Counted from the stretch's first letter, positions 16,898 to 24,723 are shown. The stretch is 64,000 bases of DNA from Silicimonas algicola (GCF_003148765.1 NZ_QGGV01000003.1:306171-370170); one strand, 5' to 3'. The notes: generated by a model not told the origin, from the letters alone. Made by a program: numbers and translations.

Positions 16898-16913
16898 CTG
16901 ACCATTTGGTCAA
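16898..16913. promoter_or_regulatory. RutR-type operator between rutR and the catabolic operon
   Basis: CTGACCATTTGGTCAA matches 13 of the 14 specified bases of TTGACCA-NN-TGGTCAA. It sits between the divergent rutR (start 16841) and aminotransferase (start 16942) genes, suited to control both. Confidence 0.75.
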
Positions 16914-16941
16914 TATTCTCAGATTCTGAACGAGGTTGGCC

Positions 16942-18255
16942 ATGGCGCTCGATCGTCCCAATGATCTCTCCGCATTCTGGATGCCGTTCACCGCGAACCG
17001 GCAGTTCAAGAAGGCGCCCCGGATGCTCGTGGCCGCGAAGGACATGCACTACACCTCGGCTGACGGGCGACAGGTCCTCGACGGAACGGCGGGCCTCTGG
17101 TGCTGCAACGCGGGCCACTGTCGCCCGAAGATCACCGAGGCGATCCAGCGCCAGGCGGGGCTGCTCGACTATGCGCCCGCCTTCCAGATGGGGCACCCGC
17201 TGGCCTTCGAACTGGCCTCGTCCCTGCGCGACATGGCGCCCGATGGCTTCGACCACGTCTTCTTCACCAACTCGGGCTCCGAGAGCGTCGACACCGCGCT
17301 CAAGATCGCGCTGGCGTATCATCAGGCGCGGGGGCAGGGGAACCGGACCCGCCTCGTCGGCCGCGAGAAGGGCTATCACGGCGTGAACTTCGGCGGCATC
17401 TCGGTCGGCGGCATTACCAACAACAAGCGCCTGTTCCCCTCGCTGCCGGGCGTGTCGCACCTTCCGGCGACGCACCTGAAGGAGAACGCCTTCTCGCGCG
17501 GGCAGCCGGAGCACGGGATGCACCTCGCCGACGAGCTTGAACGCCAGGCGGCGATCTATGGCGGCGAGACTATCGCGGCCTGCATCGTCGAGCCGGTCTC
17601 GGGCTCGGCGGGCGTGATCCTGCCGCCGAAGGGCTACCTGGAGCGGCTGCGCGCGATCTGCGACAAGCACGGCATCCTGTTGATCTTCGACGAGGTCATC
17701 ACGGGCTTCGGCCGCATGGGGGCGGCCTTTGCCACCGACCGCTTCGGCGTGACGCCCGACCTCATCACCTGCGCCAAGGGCCTGACCTCGGGCGTCATTC
17801 CCATGGGCGCGGTCCTGGCGACGGGCAAGATCCACGACGCCTTCATGGAAGGCCCCGAACACATCATCGAGTTCTTCCACGGCTACACCTATTCCGCCAC
17901 GCCGATTGCCTGCGCGGCGGGCCTCGCCACGTTGGAGGTCTATCGTGAAGAAGGCCTCTTCGAGCGCGCGCACGAGTTGGAAGGCTATTGGGAGGATGCG
18001 GTCCATTCGCTGAAGGACTGCCCGAACGTCATCGACGTCCGCAACATGGGCCTGATCGGCGCCATCGAGCTGGAGCCGATCCCGGGCGAGCCGGTCAAGC
18101 GCGGCTTCTCGGCGTTCCTCAAGGCCTTCGAGAAGAATATCATGATCCGCACGACGGGCGACACCATCGCCATGTCGCCGCCGCTCATCATCGAGAAGGC
18201 GCATATCGATCAGCTTGCGGAGACGCTCCGCGAGGTGCTGCACGAGATCGACTGA
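16942..18255 (+). CDS. Omega-aminotransferase, beta-alanine:pyruvate type (class III), 437 aa
   Basis: Class III PLP aminotransferase: FFTNSGSESVDTALKIALAY near 107-126, LIFDEVITGFGRMGAAFATD near 247-266, and the Schiff-base lysine in LITCAKGLTSG near residue 280. The N-terminus FWMPFTANRQFK is typical of beta-alanine:pyruvate transaminases. It would convert beta-alanine or 3-aminoisobutyrate, the end products of uracil or thymine reduction, to the semialdehydes. ATG 16942 is preferred over TTG 16936. First gene of the long catabolic/transport operon. Confidence 0.9.
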   Translation: MALDRPNDLSAFWMPFTANRQFKKAPRMLVAAKDMHYTSADGRQVLDGTAGLWCCNAGHCRPKITEAIQRQAGLLDYAPAFQMGHPLAFELASSLRDMAPDGFDHVFFTNSGSESVDTALKIALAYHQARGQGNRTRLVGREKGYHGVNFGGISVGGITNNKRLFPSLPGVSHLPATHLKENAFSRGQPEHGMHLADELERQAAIYGGETIAACIVEPVSGSAGVILPPKGYLERLRAICDKHGILLIFDEVITGFGRMGAAFATDRFGVTPDLITCAKGLTSGVIPMGAVLATGKIHDAFMEGPEHIIEFFHGYTYSATPIACAAGLATLEVYREEGLFERAHELEGYWEDAVHSLKDCPNVIDVRNMGLIGAIELEPIPGEPVKRGFSAFLKAFEKNIMIRTTGDTIAMSPPLIIEKAHIDQLAETLREVLHEID

Positions 18256-18270
18256 GGAGGCCCCGCGAAG

Positions 18271-19521
18271 ATGACCCAGCCAGCCGCGAACATGAGGATC
18301 GACGGGGACCGCCTTTGGGACTCGCTGATGGAGATGGCGAAGATCGGGCCGGGCGTCGCGGGCGGCAACAACCGCCAGACGCTCACCGACGAGGACGGCG
18401 AGGGGCGGCACCTGTTCCGGCGCTGGTGCGAGGAGGCGGGGCTCAGCATGGGCGTCGACCGGATCGGCAACATGTTCGCCCGGCGCGAAGGCACGGACCC
18501 GGATGCGCTGCCTGTCTACGTGGGGTCGCACCTCGACACGCAACCGACGGGCGGCAAGTACGACGGAGTGCTGGGCGTTCTCGGCGGTTTGGAGATAGTG
18601 CGGACGCTGAACGACCTCGACATCAGGACGAAGCATCCCATCGTCGTCGTGAACTGGACCAACGAGGAAGGCACGCGTTTTGCCCCCGCCATGCTGGCCT
18701 CCGGCGTCTTCGCGGGGCGGCATGAACTCGATTGGGCCTACGATCGCAAGGACGCCAAGGGCAAGCGCTTCGGCGACGAGCTGGAGCGGATCGGCTGGAA
18801 GGGCGACGAGGAGGTCGGCGCGCGCAAGATGCACGCGCTCTTCGAGCTGCACATCGAGCAGGGCCCGATCCTCGAGGCCGAGGGCAAGGATATCGGCGTC
18901 GTCACCCACGGTCAGGGCCTGCGCTGGATCGAATGCACGATTACCGGCAAGGACAGCCACACCGGCTCGACGCCGATGAACATGCGGAAGAACGCCGGGC
19001 GCGGGTTGGCGCTGATTACCGAGCTCGTCCACGAGATCGCGATGAAGAACCAGCCGAACGCGGTGGGGGCCATCGGGCATATCGACGTCTACCCGAACTC
19101 GCGGAACGTGATCCCCGGCAAGGTCGTCTGCACGGTCGACTTCCGCTCGCACCTGCCCGAGAAGCTGCACGGCATGGAGGCCGAGTTCTACGAGCGCGCG
19201 CCGAAGCTCTGCGAGGACATCGGCGTCGGGTTCGAGGCCGAGGTCGTCGGCCAGTTCGAGCCGCCCGCCTTCGATCCGGGCTGCGTGAAGGCCGTCCGCG
19301 ATGCCGCCGAGCGGCTTGGCTATTCCCACATGGACATCGTGAGCGGAGCGGGCCACGACGCCTGCTGGATCAACGACGTGGCGCCGACCGCGATGGTGAT
19401 GTGCCCCTGCGTCGACGGGCTGTCGCACAACGAGGCCGAGGAGATCTCGAAGGACTGGGCCACGGCGGGCGCGGACGTGCTGTTCCACGCGGTGGTGGAG
19501 ACGGCGGGGGTGGAGGGGTGA
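18271..19521 (+). CDS. M20-family Zn-dependent carbamoylase/hydantoinase (beta-ureidopropionase type), 416 aa
   Basis: The metallopeptidase M20 metal ligands are visible: GSHLDTQPTGGKYDGVLG near residues 86-103, VNWTNEEGTRFAPAML near 127-142, and SHTGSTPMNMR near 229-239. The family includes N-carbamoyl-amino-acid hydrolases. Between a transaminase and a dihydropyrimidinase, the expected reaction is N-carbamoyl-beta-alanine to beta-alanine, CO2 and ammonia. Its last ~42 bases recur near 20159-20200 in a chimeric remnant. Confidence 0.9.
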   Translation: MTQPAANMRIDGDRLWDSLMEMAKIGPGVAGGNNRQTLTDEDGEGRHLFRRWCEEAGLSMGVDRIGNMFARREGTDPDALPVYVGSHLDTQPTGGKYDGVLGVLGGLEIVRTLNDLDIRTKHPIVVVNWTNEEGTRFAPAMLASGVFAGRHELDWAYDRKDAKGKRFGDELERIGWKGDEEVGARKMHALFELHIEQGPILEAEGKDIGVVTHGQGLRWIECTITGKDSHTGSTPMNMRKNAGRGLALITELVHEIAMKNQPNAVGAIGHIDVYPNSRNVIPGKVVCTVDFRSHLPEKLHGMEAEFYERAPKLCEDIGVGFEAEVVGQFEPPAFDPGCVKAVRDAAERLGYSHMDIVSGAGHDACWINDVAPTAMVMCPCVDGLSHNEAEEISKDWATAGADVLFHAVVETAGVEG

Positions 19522-19535
19522 GGACGGAGCACCAT

Positions 19536-19561
19536 GCCCCGGACCTGATCCGGGGCCTCGA
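19536..19561 (+). repeat. Left palindromic repeat of the GIY-YIG insert
   Basis: A 26-nt sequence whose core CCCCGGACCTGATCCGGGG is a hairpin (7-bp arms), followed by CCTCGA. The identical 26 nt occurs inverted at 19965-19990. Palindromes of this type are common dispersed intergenic repeats in Rhodobacteraceae, as I recall them. Confidence 0.8.
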
Positions 19562-19605
19562 AGAGAATTCACTCTCTGTAAACGTCGATACGCGACACCC
19601 TCGCG

Positions 19606-19893
19606 ATGCACGTCGTCTACATGCTCGCCTCTCGGCCATTCGGGGCGCTCTACGTGGGCGAGACGTCAAGCCTGTCTCATCGCCTGGACCAGCATCGCTC
19701 TGGTCGCGGCAGCGTCCATACCGCGAAGTATGGGATAACTACCTTGGTGTGGTATCGCGTCTTCGAGACGAGGTCCGACGCGAGAGACTTCGAGCGCAGG
19801 CTGAAGAGGTGGCGACGCGGGTGGAAGGAGGCTCTGATCGCCGAAATCAATCCGCGCTGGCGGGACCTCGGCACTTCGATACACGATCACTGA
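19606..19893 (+). CDS. GIY-YIG nuclease-superfamily protein, 95 aa
   Basis: The fold is recognised by VVYMLASR, the GIY-YIG-type LYVGETSSLSHRLDQH near residues 15-30, KYGITTLVWYRVFETRSDAR, and the conserved FERRLKRWRRGWKEALI helix carrying the metal-binding glutamate, ending in NPRWRDL. This is the short single-domain group related to UPF0213. The gene has no obvious ribosome binding site. It lies inside an otherwise metabolic operon and is framed by inverted palindromic repeats, which suggests arrival as a mobile or selfish unit. Biological role unknown. Confidence 0.85.
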   Translation: MHVVYMLASRPFGALYVGETSSLSHRLDQHRSGRGSVHTAKYGITTLVWYRVFETRSDARDFERRLKRWRRGWKEALIAEINPRWRDLGTSIHDH

Positions 19894-19896
19894 CAC

Positions 19897-19917
19897 GTCC
19901 CGCGCTCGACGCGGGAC
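19897..19917. repeat. Second palindromic repeat downstream of GIY-YIG gene
   Basis: GTCCCGCG-CTCGA-CGCGGGAC has perfect 8-bp arms and starts 4 nt after the GIY-YIG stop. It is followed by CCTCGCAGAGAA, almost identical to the CCTCGAAGAGAA that follows the left repeat at 19556-19567, so the two palindromes appear to belong to one modular repeat family. Confidence 0.75.
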
Positions 19918-19964
19918 CTCGCAGAGAACTGCTCGCAATAACGCCTTTAGTGGGCGCAACTGGC

Positions 19965-19990
19965 TCGAGGCCCCGGATCAGGTCCGGGGC
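19965..19990 (-). repeat. Right palindromic repeat, inverted copy of 19536-19561
   Basis: Exact reverse complement over 26 nt of the left repeat. Together they bracket a 455-bp unit containing the GIY-YIG gene, ending 18 bp before the aldolase-like remnant. Confidence 0.8.
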
Positions 19991-20008
19991 AGGCATGGAG
20001 CTTCGGAC

Positions 20009-20200
20009 ATGACCCAACACGACACCAAACGCGACGAAACCCAGACCCGCATCGACCTCGCCGCCGCGATCCGGCTGTCCTGCCGTTATGGCTGGCACGA
20101 GGGGGTGGCGAACCACTCGGCCGCGGTCAGCGCGGACGCGCGGAAGATCCCCGGCAGTCTGTTCCACGCGGTGGTCGAGACGGCGGGGGTGGAGAGGTGA
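20009..20200 (+). pseudogene. Chimeric remnant: aldolase 5' end fused to carbamoylase 3' end
   Basis: This 63-codon frame begins with the same residues as the aldolase at 20523 (MTQHDT, then DETQTRIDLAAAIRL) and copies its first ~130 nt, with about seven substitutions and a 3-nt deletion of one Phe codon. It then switches, near 20157, to a copy of the last ~42 nt of the M20 gene (FHAVVETAGVE), with two substitutions. It cannot encode a functional aldolase or carbamoylase. The structure is what unequal recombination between two related versions of this locus would leave. Confidence 0.85.
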
Positions 20201-20523
20201 CAATCGTCCGTCTGACGGCCCAAGATCTCGTTGAGGATTTTCATGCGGCCTTTTCCGGGGCCTTTGGTTTTTTCGATGGGTACGGTCGGAACATGGACGC
20301 GTGGATCGACGTGATGGGTTCACTAACCGCTAGCCCACCAGGGCTTTCCGAGTTCAGGCTCGCTGATGGCGAAACACTGACACTGCTCATTATGGACGCC
20401 GAACGTTTAAGGCGGTCAGACCCGAGACAATACTCAGAACTTCTTGAGTGCTCTGCGATCGTGAACGGGCGATACGCCACCAAGGGCGAGTCTGGCCCAA
20501 TTGCACTTGCGATGGAGGGATAA
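20197..20523 (+). CDS. Barstar-like (ribonuclease inhibitor/immunity family) protein, 108 aa
   Basis: The region FFDGYGRNMDAWIDVMGSL near residues 25-43 matches the barstar-family core (YYGENLDALWDCL in barstar), and the flanking helix (LVEDFHAAFSGAFG) and C-terminal strand pattern fit. Barstar relatives act as immunity proteins for RNase toxins. No toxin gene is visible nearby. GTG 20197 overlaps the remnant's stop (GTGA) and the stop overlaps the aldolase start (TAATG), so it is tightly coupled. A/T-rich codons (e.g. near 20380-20440) are more frequent than in neighbours, suggesting transfer. Confidence 0.7.
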   Translation: MTIVRLTAQDLVEDFHAAFSGAFGFFDGYGRNMDAWIDVMGSLTASPPGLSEFRLADGETLTLLIMDAERLRRSDPRQYSELLECSAIVNGRYATKGESGPIALAMEG

Positions 20524-21269
20524 TGACCCAACACGACACCACACTCGACGAAACCCAGACCCGCATCGACCTCGCGGCGGCGATCCGGCTGTCCTGCCGC
20601 TATGGCTGGCACGAGGGGGTGGCGAACCACTTCTCGGCCGCGGTCAGCACGGATGGGAAGCGCTTCGTCGTCAATCCGAAGTGGGTGCACTGGAGCCGCG
20701 TCCGCGCCTCCGACCTCGTCCTATGTGATGCCGACGACCCTTCGGCGATGGACCGGCCTGACGCGCCCGATCCGTCCGCCTGGGCGATCCACTCGGCGCT
20801 GCACCGGGAGTTGCCGCAGGCCCGCGTGGCTCTGCACATCCACCCGCCGCACGCAACGGCGCTTTGCGGCCTCGCGGATCCGACGATCAAGCCGATCGAC
20901 CAGGTGACGGCGCGCTTTCACAACCGCATCGCTTACGACTTGAACTTCGGCGGCATCGCCACCGAGGGCGAGGAGGGCGAGCGGATCGCGAAGACGGTCG
21001 GCAACCATTCGACGGTGATGATGCAGAACCACGGGGTCACGACGCTTGGCGCGACGGTGGCCGAGGCCTGGGACGCGCTCTATCATCTCGAGCGCGCGGC
21101 GAAGACGCTGGTCCTGGCCTATTCGACCGGCCAGCCGCTGAAGGTCATGTCAGACGATATGGCCGAGGCGGTGGCCGAGGAATGGCAGGTCTACAAGGAC
21201 GCCGAGTACGCCCATTTCGCCGAGATGAAGCGGATCCTCGACAAGGAAGAGCCGGACTACAAGGATTGA
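20523..21269 (+). CDS. Class II aldolase/adducin-domain protein, 248 aa
   Basis: The metal-binding histidines of class II aldolases are present in ALHIHPPHATALCGL near residues 102-116 and in VMMQNHGVTTLG near 162-173. Helix ATVAEAWDALYHLERAAKTL follows. Typical substrates are sugar-phosphates or hydroxy-acids; the role within pyrimidine breakdown is not evident. It overlaps the barstar-like stop by one base. The first ~130 nt are duplicated at 20009. Confidence 0.85.
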   Translation: MTQHDTTLDETQTRIDLAAAIRLSCRYGWHEGVANHFSAAVSTDGKRFVVNPKWVHWSRVRASDLVLCDADDPSAMDRPDAPDPSAWAIHSALHRELPQARVALHIHPPHATALCGLADPTIKPIDQVTARFHNRIAYDLNFGGIATEGEEGERIAKTVGNHSTVMMQNHGVTTLGATVAEAWDALYHLERAAKTLVLAYSTGQPLKVMSDDMAEAVAEEWQVYKDAEYAHFAEMKRILDKEEPDYKD

Positions 21270-21274
21270 GAGCG

Positions 21275-21293
21275 CCGGGGGCTCTGCCCCCGG
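21275..21293. repeat. GC-rich palindromic repeat between aldolase and dihydropyrimidinase
   Basis: CCGGGGGC-TCT-GCCCCCGG has 8-bp arms, followed by a CCCCCCGGAGTG tract. It lies 6 nt after the aldolase stop, inside an apparent operon, and could be a dispersed intergenic repeat or an attenuating hairpin. Confidence 0.7.
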
Positions 21294-21356
21294 ACCCCCC
21301 GGAGTGCTTCTCGACAGAAGAAGAGCCGGGAACAATGAAACCACGGGGAGCATGCC

Positions 21357-22811
21357 ATGAGCACAGTCATCAGGAACGGGACCGTCGTCACGGCAGACCT
21401 GACCTATCCGGCCGACGTGAAGATCGAGGGCGGCAGGATCGTCGAGATCGGCAAAGGCCTGAAGGGGGACACCGAACTGGACGCCACCGGCTGCTATGTC
21501 ATGCCGGGCGGGATCGATCCGCACACGCACCTCGAGATGCCGTTCATGGGCACCTATTCCTCGGACGATTTCGAGAGCGGGACGCGCGCCGCCTTGTCGG
21601 GCGGAACGACGATGGTCGTCGACTTCGCGCTGCCGGCGCCGGGGCAAGGCCTGCACGACGCGCTGCAGATGTGGCACAACAAGTCGGGCCGCGCGAGTTG
21701 CGACTATTCCTACCACATGGCGGTGACCTGGTGGGGCGAGCAGGTTTTCGACGAGATGAAGACCGTCGTCGAGAAGGAGGGGATCACCACCTTCAAGCAC
21801 TTCATGGCCTACAAGGGCGCCCTGATGGTGAACGACGACGAGATGTATGCGTCGTTCCAGCGTCTGGCGGAGCTTGGCGGCATCGCCCTCGTCCATGCCG
21901 AGAACGGCGACGTGGTGGCCGAGTTGTCGGCGAAGCTTCTGCGCGAGGGCAACACGGGGCCGGAGGCGCACGCCTATTCGCGGCCCACGCAGGTCGAGGG
22001 CGAGGCGACGAACCGCGCCATCATGATCGCGGACATGACGGGGGTGCCGCTCTATGTCGTCCACGTCTCCTGCGAGGAGGCCCACGAGGCAATCCGCCGC
22101 GCGCGGATGCAGGGCAAGCGGGTCTGGGGCGAGCCCCTGATCCAGCACCTGACGCTGGATGAAAGCGAGTACTTCAACGCCGACTGGGATCACGCCGCGC
22201 GGCGGGTGATGTCGCCGCCGTTCCGGAACCAGAAGCATCAGGACAGCCTCTGGGCCGGGCTTCAGTCCGGGTCGCTGTCGGTGGTGGCGACGGATCACTG
22301 CGCCTTCACGACCGAGCAGAAGCGCTTCGGCGTGGGCGACTTCACCAAGATCCCGAACGGGACCGGCGGGCTCGAGGACCGGCTGCCCATGCTCTGGACG
22401 CATGGGGTCGCCACGGGCCGGCTGACACCGAACGAGTTCGTGGCGGTCACGTCGACGAATATCGCGAAGATCCTCAACTGCTATCCGCGGAAGGGCGCGA
22501 TCCTCGTCGGTGCGGACGCCGACATCGTGGTCTGGGACCCGGCGAAGGAGAAGACGATCACGGCGAGCGCGCAGCAGTCGGCCATCGACTACAACGTCTT
22601 CGAGGGCCAGACCGTGAAGGGCCTGCCGCGCTTCACGCTCACACGCGGGCATGTCGCCGTGCATGACGGCGAGATGCGGACGCAGGAGGGTCACGGCCAG
22701 TTCGTGAAGCGCGAGGCCAACAACCCGGTCAACAAGGCCCTGTCCTCCTGGAAGGCCCTGACCTCGCCCCGGCCTGTGGAGCGGACCGGCATTCCGGCCA
22801 CGGGAGTTTGA
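21357..22811 (+). CDS. Dihydropyrimidinase (D-hydantoinase), 484 aa
   Basis: Cyclic amidohydrolase: metal-binding DPHTHLEMPFMG near residues 57-68, the carboxylated-lysine segment TFKHFMAYKGALMVNDDEM near 144-162, HVSCEEAHEAIRRAR, and the aspartate motif VVATDHCAFTTEQKRFG near 307-323. It opens dihydrouracil or dihydrothymine to the N-carbamoyl beta-amino acid, between PreTA and the M20 carbamoylase. Length is standard. Confidence 0.95.
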   Translation: MSTVIRNGTVVTADLTYPADVKIEGGRIVEIGKGLKGDTELDATGCYVMPGGIDPHTHLEMPFMGTYSSDDFESGTRAALSGGTTMVVDFALPAPGQGLHDALQMWHNKSGRASCDYSYHMAVTWWGEQVFDEMKTVVEKEGITTFKHFMAYKGALMVNDDEMYASFQRLAELGGIALVHAENGDVVAELSAKLLREGNTGPEAHAYSRPTQVEGEATNRAIMIADMTGVPLYVVHVSCEEAHEAIRRARMQGKRVWGEPLIQHLTLDESEYFNADWDHAARRVMSPPFRNQKHQDSLWAGLQSGSLSVVATDHCAFTTEQKRFGVGDFTKIPNGTGGLEDRLPMLWTHGVATGRLTPNEFVAVTSTNIAKILNCYPRKGAILVGADADIVVWDPAKEKTITASAQQSAIDYNVFEGQTVKGLPRFTLTRGHVAVHDGEMRTQEGHGQFVKREANNPVNKALSSWKALTSPRPVERTGIPATGV

Positions 22812-22814
22812 GCG

Positions 22815-23516
22815 ATGGTCAAGGTCGCGCTGGTGTCGGGCGGCGGTTCCGGCATGGGGGCGGATGCCGCCCGCAGGCTCGCCGCTGACGGCTACAAGGT
22901 CGGCGTCCTGTCCTCGTCCGGCAAGGGCGAGGCGCTTTGCAACGAGCTTGGCGGTTTCGGCGTCACCGGGTCTTACGAGAACGAGGAGGATCTCAAGCGC
23001 CTCGTCGATGGCGCGATGGAGCGGTGGGGCCGGATCGACGCGCTGGTCAATTCTGCCGGCCACGGCCCCCGCGCGCCGGTTCTGGAACTAACGGACGAGG
23101 ACTGGCATCGCGGGATGGAGGTCTATTTCCTCTCAGCCGTGCGGCCCACCCGCCTCGTCGCGCCGATCATGGCGGAGCAGGGCGGCGGCGCCATCGTCAA
23201 CATCTCGACCTTCGCGGCGTTCGAGCCCGATCCGGTTTTCCCGACCTCGGGCGTCTTCCGCGCCGGGCTTGCGGCCTTCACGAAGCTTTTCGCCGACAAG
23301 TATGCGGCCCAGAACGTGCGGATGAACAACGTCCTTCCGGGCTTCATCGACAGCCTGCCCGAGAAAGAGGATCGCCGCGAACGCATTCCGCTGAAGCGCT
23401 ACGGCAAGTCCTATGACGAGGTCGCCGCGACGATTGCGTTTCTCGTCTCGGACGCAGGCGCGTATATCACGGGTCAGAACATCCGGGTGGACGGGGGCTT
23501 GACCAGATCGGTATGA
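22815..23516 (+). CDS. SDR-family protein lacking the YxxxK catalytic motif, 233 aa
   Basis: The NAD(P)-binding GGGSGMG loop (residues 9-15), NSAG and the IVNIST strand are typical of short-chain dehydrogenases, and the C-terminal ITGQNIRVDGGLTRS is canonical. In place of the catalytic YxxxK, the sequence reads SGVFRAGLAAFTK, giving Ser for Tyr and Arg for Lys. The protein may therefore bind cofactor without classical SDR chemistry. It overlaps the ABC ATPase start (ATGA). A role in pyrimidine breakdown is inferred from operon position only. Confidence 0.85.
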   Translation: MVKVALVSGGGSGMGADAARRLAADGYKVGVLSSSGKGEALCNELGGFGVTGSYENEEDLKRLVDGAMERWGRIDALVNSAGHGPRAPVLELTDEDWHRGMEVYFLSAVRPTRLVAPIMAEQGGGAIVNISTFAAFEPDPVFPTSGVFRAGLAAFTKLFADKYAAQNVRMNNVLPGFIDSLPEKEDRRERIPLKRYGKSYDEVAATIAFLVSDAGAYITGQNIRVDGGLTRSV

Positions 23517-24298
23517 CGGACGAACCGGCCATCGAGGCCCGCGACCTCTCGCTGACCTTCGAGACGGGAGACGGGCCGGTCCATGCGCTGAAGGACGTCA
23601 CCCTGTCCATCGGCAAGGGCGACTTCGTCTCGTTCATCGGGCCGTCGGGCTGCGGCAAGACCACATTCCTGCGCTGCGTGGCGGCCCTCGAAGAGCCGAC
23701 CGGCGGCACTTTGACGGTGAATGGCATGAGCCCCGACGAAGCGCGTCGCGCGCGGGCCTACGGGTATGTCTTTCAGGCAGCGGGGCTTTACCCCTGGCGC
23801 ACCATCGCGGGCAACGTCCGCCTGCCGCTCGAGATCATGGGCTTTTCGCGGGCCGAGATGGAGGAGCGCATCGAGAGGGTGCTCGACCTCGTCGATCTTC
23901 AGGGGTTCGGGCGGAAGTATCCCTGGCAGTTGTCGGGCGGCATGCAGCAGCGGGCGTCCATCGCGCGCGCGCTCGCGTTCGACGCCGACATCCTTCTGAT
24001 GGACGAGCCCTTCGGCGCGCTGGACGAGATCGTCCGCGACCGGCTGAACGAGGAGCTTCTGTCGCTCTGGTCGCGCACCGGCAAGACCATCGGCTTCGTC
24101 ACGCATTCGATCCCCGAGGCGGTCTATCTCTCGACGCGCATCGTGGTGATGAGCCCGAGACCGGGACGCATCACCGACGTCATCGAAAGCCCGCTACCGC
24201 GCGAGCGCCCGCTCGACATCCGCGACAGCCGCGAGTTCATCGAGGTGGCGCACCGGGTCCGCGAGGGACTGCGGGCCGGTCACGGGGACGTACTGTGA
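23513..24298 (+). CDS. ABC transporter ATP-binding protein (nitrate/taurine/pyrimidine type), 261 aa
   Basis: Walker A GPSGCGKTT near residues 43-51, signature LSGGMQQRASIARAL near 142-156, Walker B DILLMDEPFGALDE, and the switch histidine in GFVTHSIPEAVYLSTRI. The sequence is of the SsuB/ThiZ group. With the two permeases at 25.1-26.8 kb and the binding protein at 26.9 kb it forms one importer. It overlaps both neighbours by four bases (ATGA and GTGA). Confidence 0.92.
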   Translation: MTDEPAIEARDLSLTFETGDGPVHALKDVTLSIGKGDFVSFIGPSGCGKTTFLRCVAALEEPTGGTLTVNGMSPDEARRARAYGYVFQAAGLYPWRTIAGNVRLPLEIMGFSRAEMEERIERVLDLVDLQGFGRKYPWQLSGGMQQRASIARALAFDADILLMDEPFGALDEIVRDRLNEELLSLWSRTGKTIGFVTHSIPEAVYLSTRIVVMSPRPGRITDVIESPLPRERPLDIRDSREFIEVAHRVREGLRAGHGDVL

Positions 24299-24723
24299 CG
24301 CGCCCGGTCGTCCGGCTTGCGACTGCGGACGATGTTCCGGCCTGCGCGGCTGTGGTGAACGACTGGATCGACGCGACGGACTGGTTGCCCCGCGACGTTC
24401 CGCCCGAGGAGATCGAACGCCAGATCAGCGAGGCGCTTCCGGACCGCGAGATCTGGGTCGCGGGCGACCCGGTGGCGGGCTACCTGTCGTTCGATCCCTC
24501 GACGTCCCGGATCGGTGGTCTCTATATCTCGCGTCCCGGCGAGGGTCTGGGTAAGGCGCTGATGGACCGGGTGAAGGAGGGCCGCGACTACCTCCAGCTC
24601 TGGACCCATCTCCCGAACCGTCGGGCGCAGCGGTTCTATGCGCGCGAGGGGTTCACGGCGACGGGGGACGAGCAGGACGGTTCGGACAACGTGCCGGAGA
24701 TCCGGATGGAGTGGAAGCGATGA
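24295..24723 (+). CDS. GNAT-family N-acetyltransferase, 142 aa
   Basis: GNAT fold: VRLATADDVPACAAVVNDWI at the N-terminus, acetyl-CoA-binding GLYISRPGEGLGKALMDRVK near residues 79-98, and the final NRRAQRFYAREGFTATG. It starts with GTG 24295, overlapping the ATPase stop. Substrate unknown. It lies within the pyrimidine importer operon, which is odd for an acetyltransferase. Confidence 0.85.
   Translation: MTRPVVRLATADDVPACAAVVNDWIDATDWLPRDVPPEEIERQISEALPDREIWVAGDPVAGYLSFDPSTSRIGGLYISRPGEGLGKALMDRVKEGRDYLQLWTHLPNRRAQRFYAREGFTATGDEQDGSDNVPEIRMEWKR

Noticed and set aside
16876-19611. 911-codon minus-strand open frame
   Set aside because: It is antisense to the aminotransferase and M20 genes, which have clear motifs. 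Long antisense frames are common in GC-rich DNA, and the translation is Arg/Asp/His-rich with no domain.
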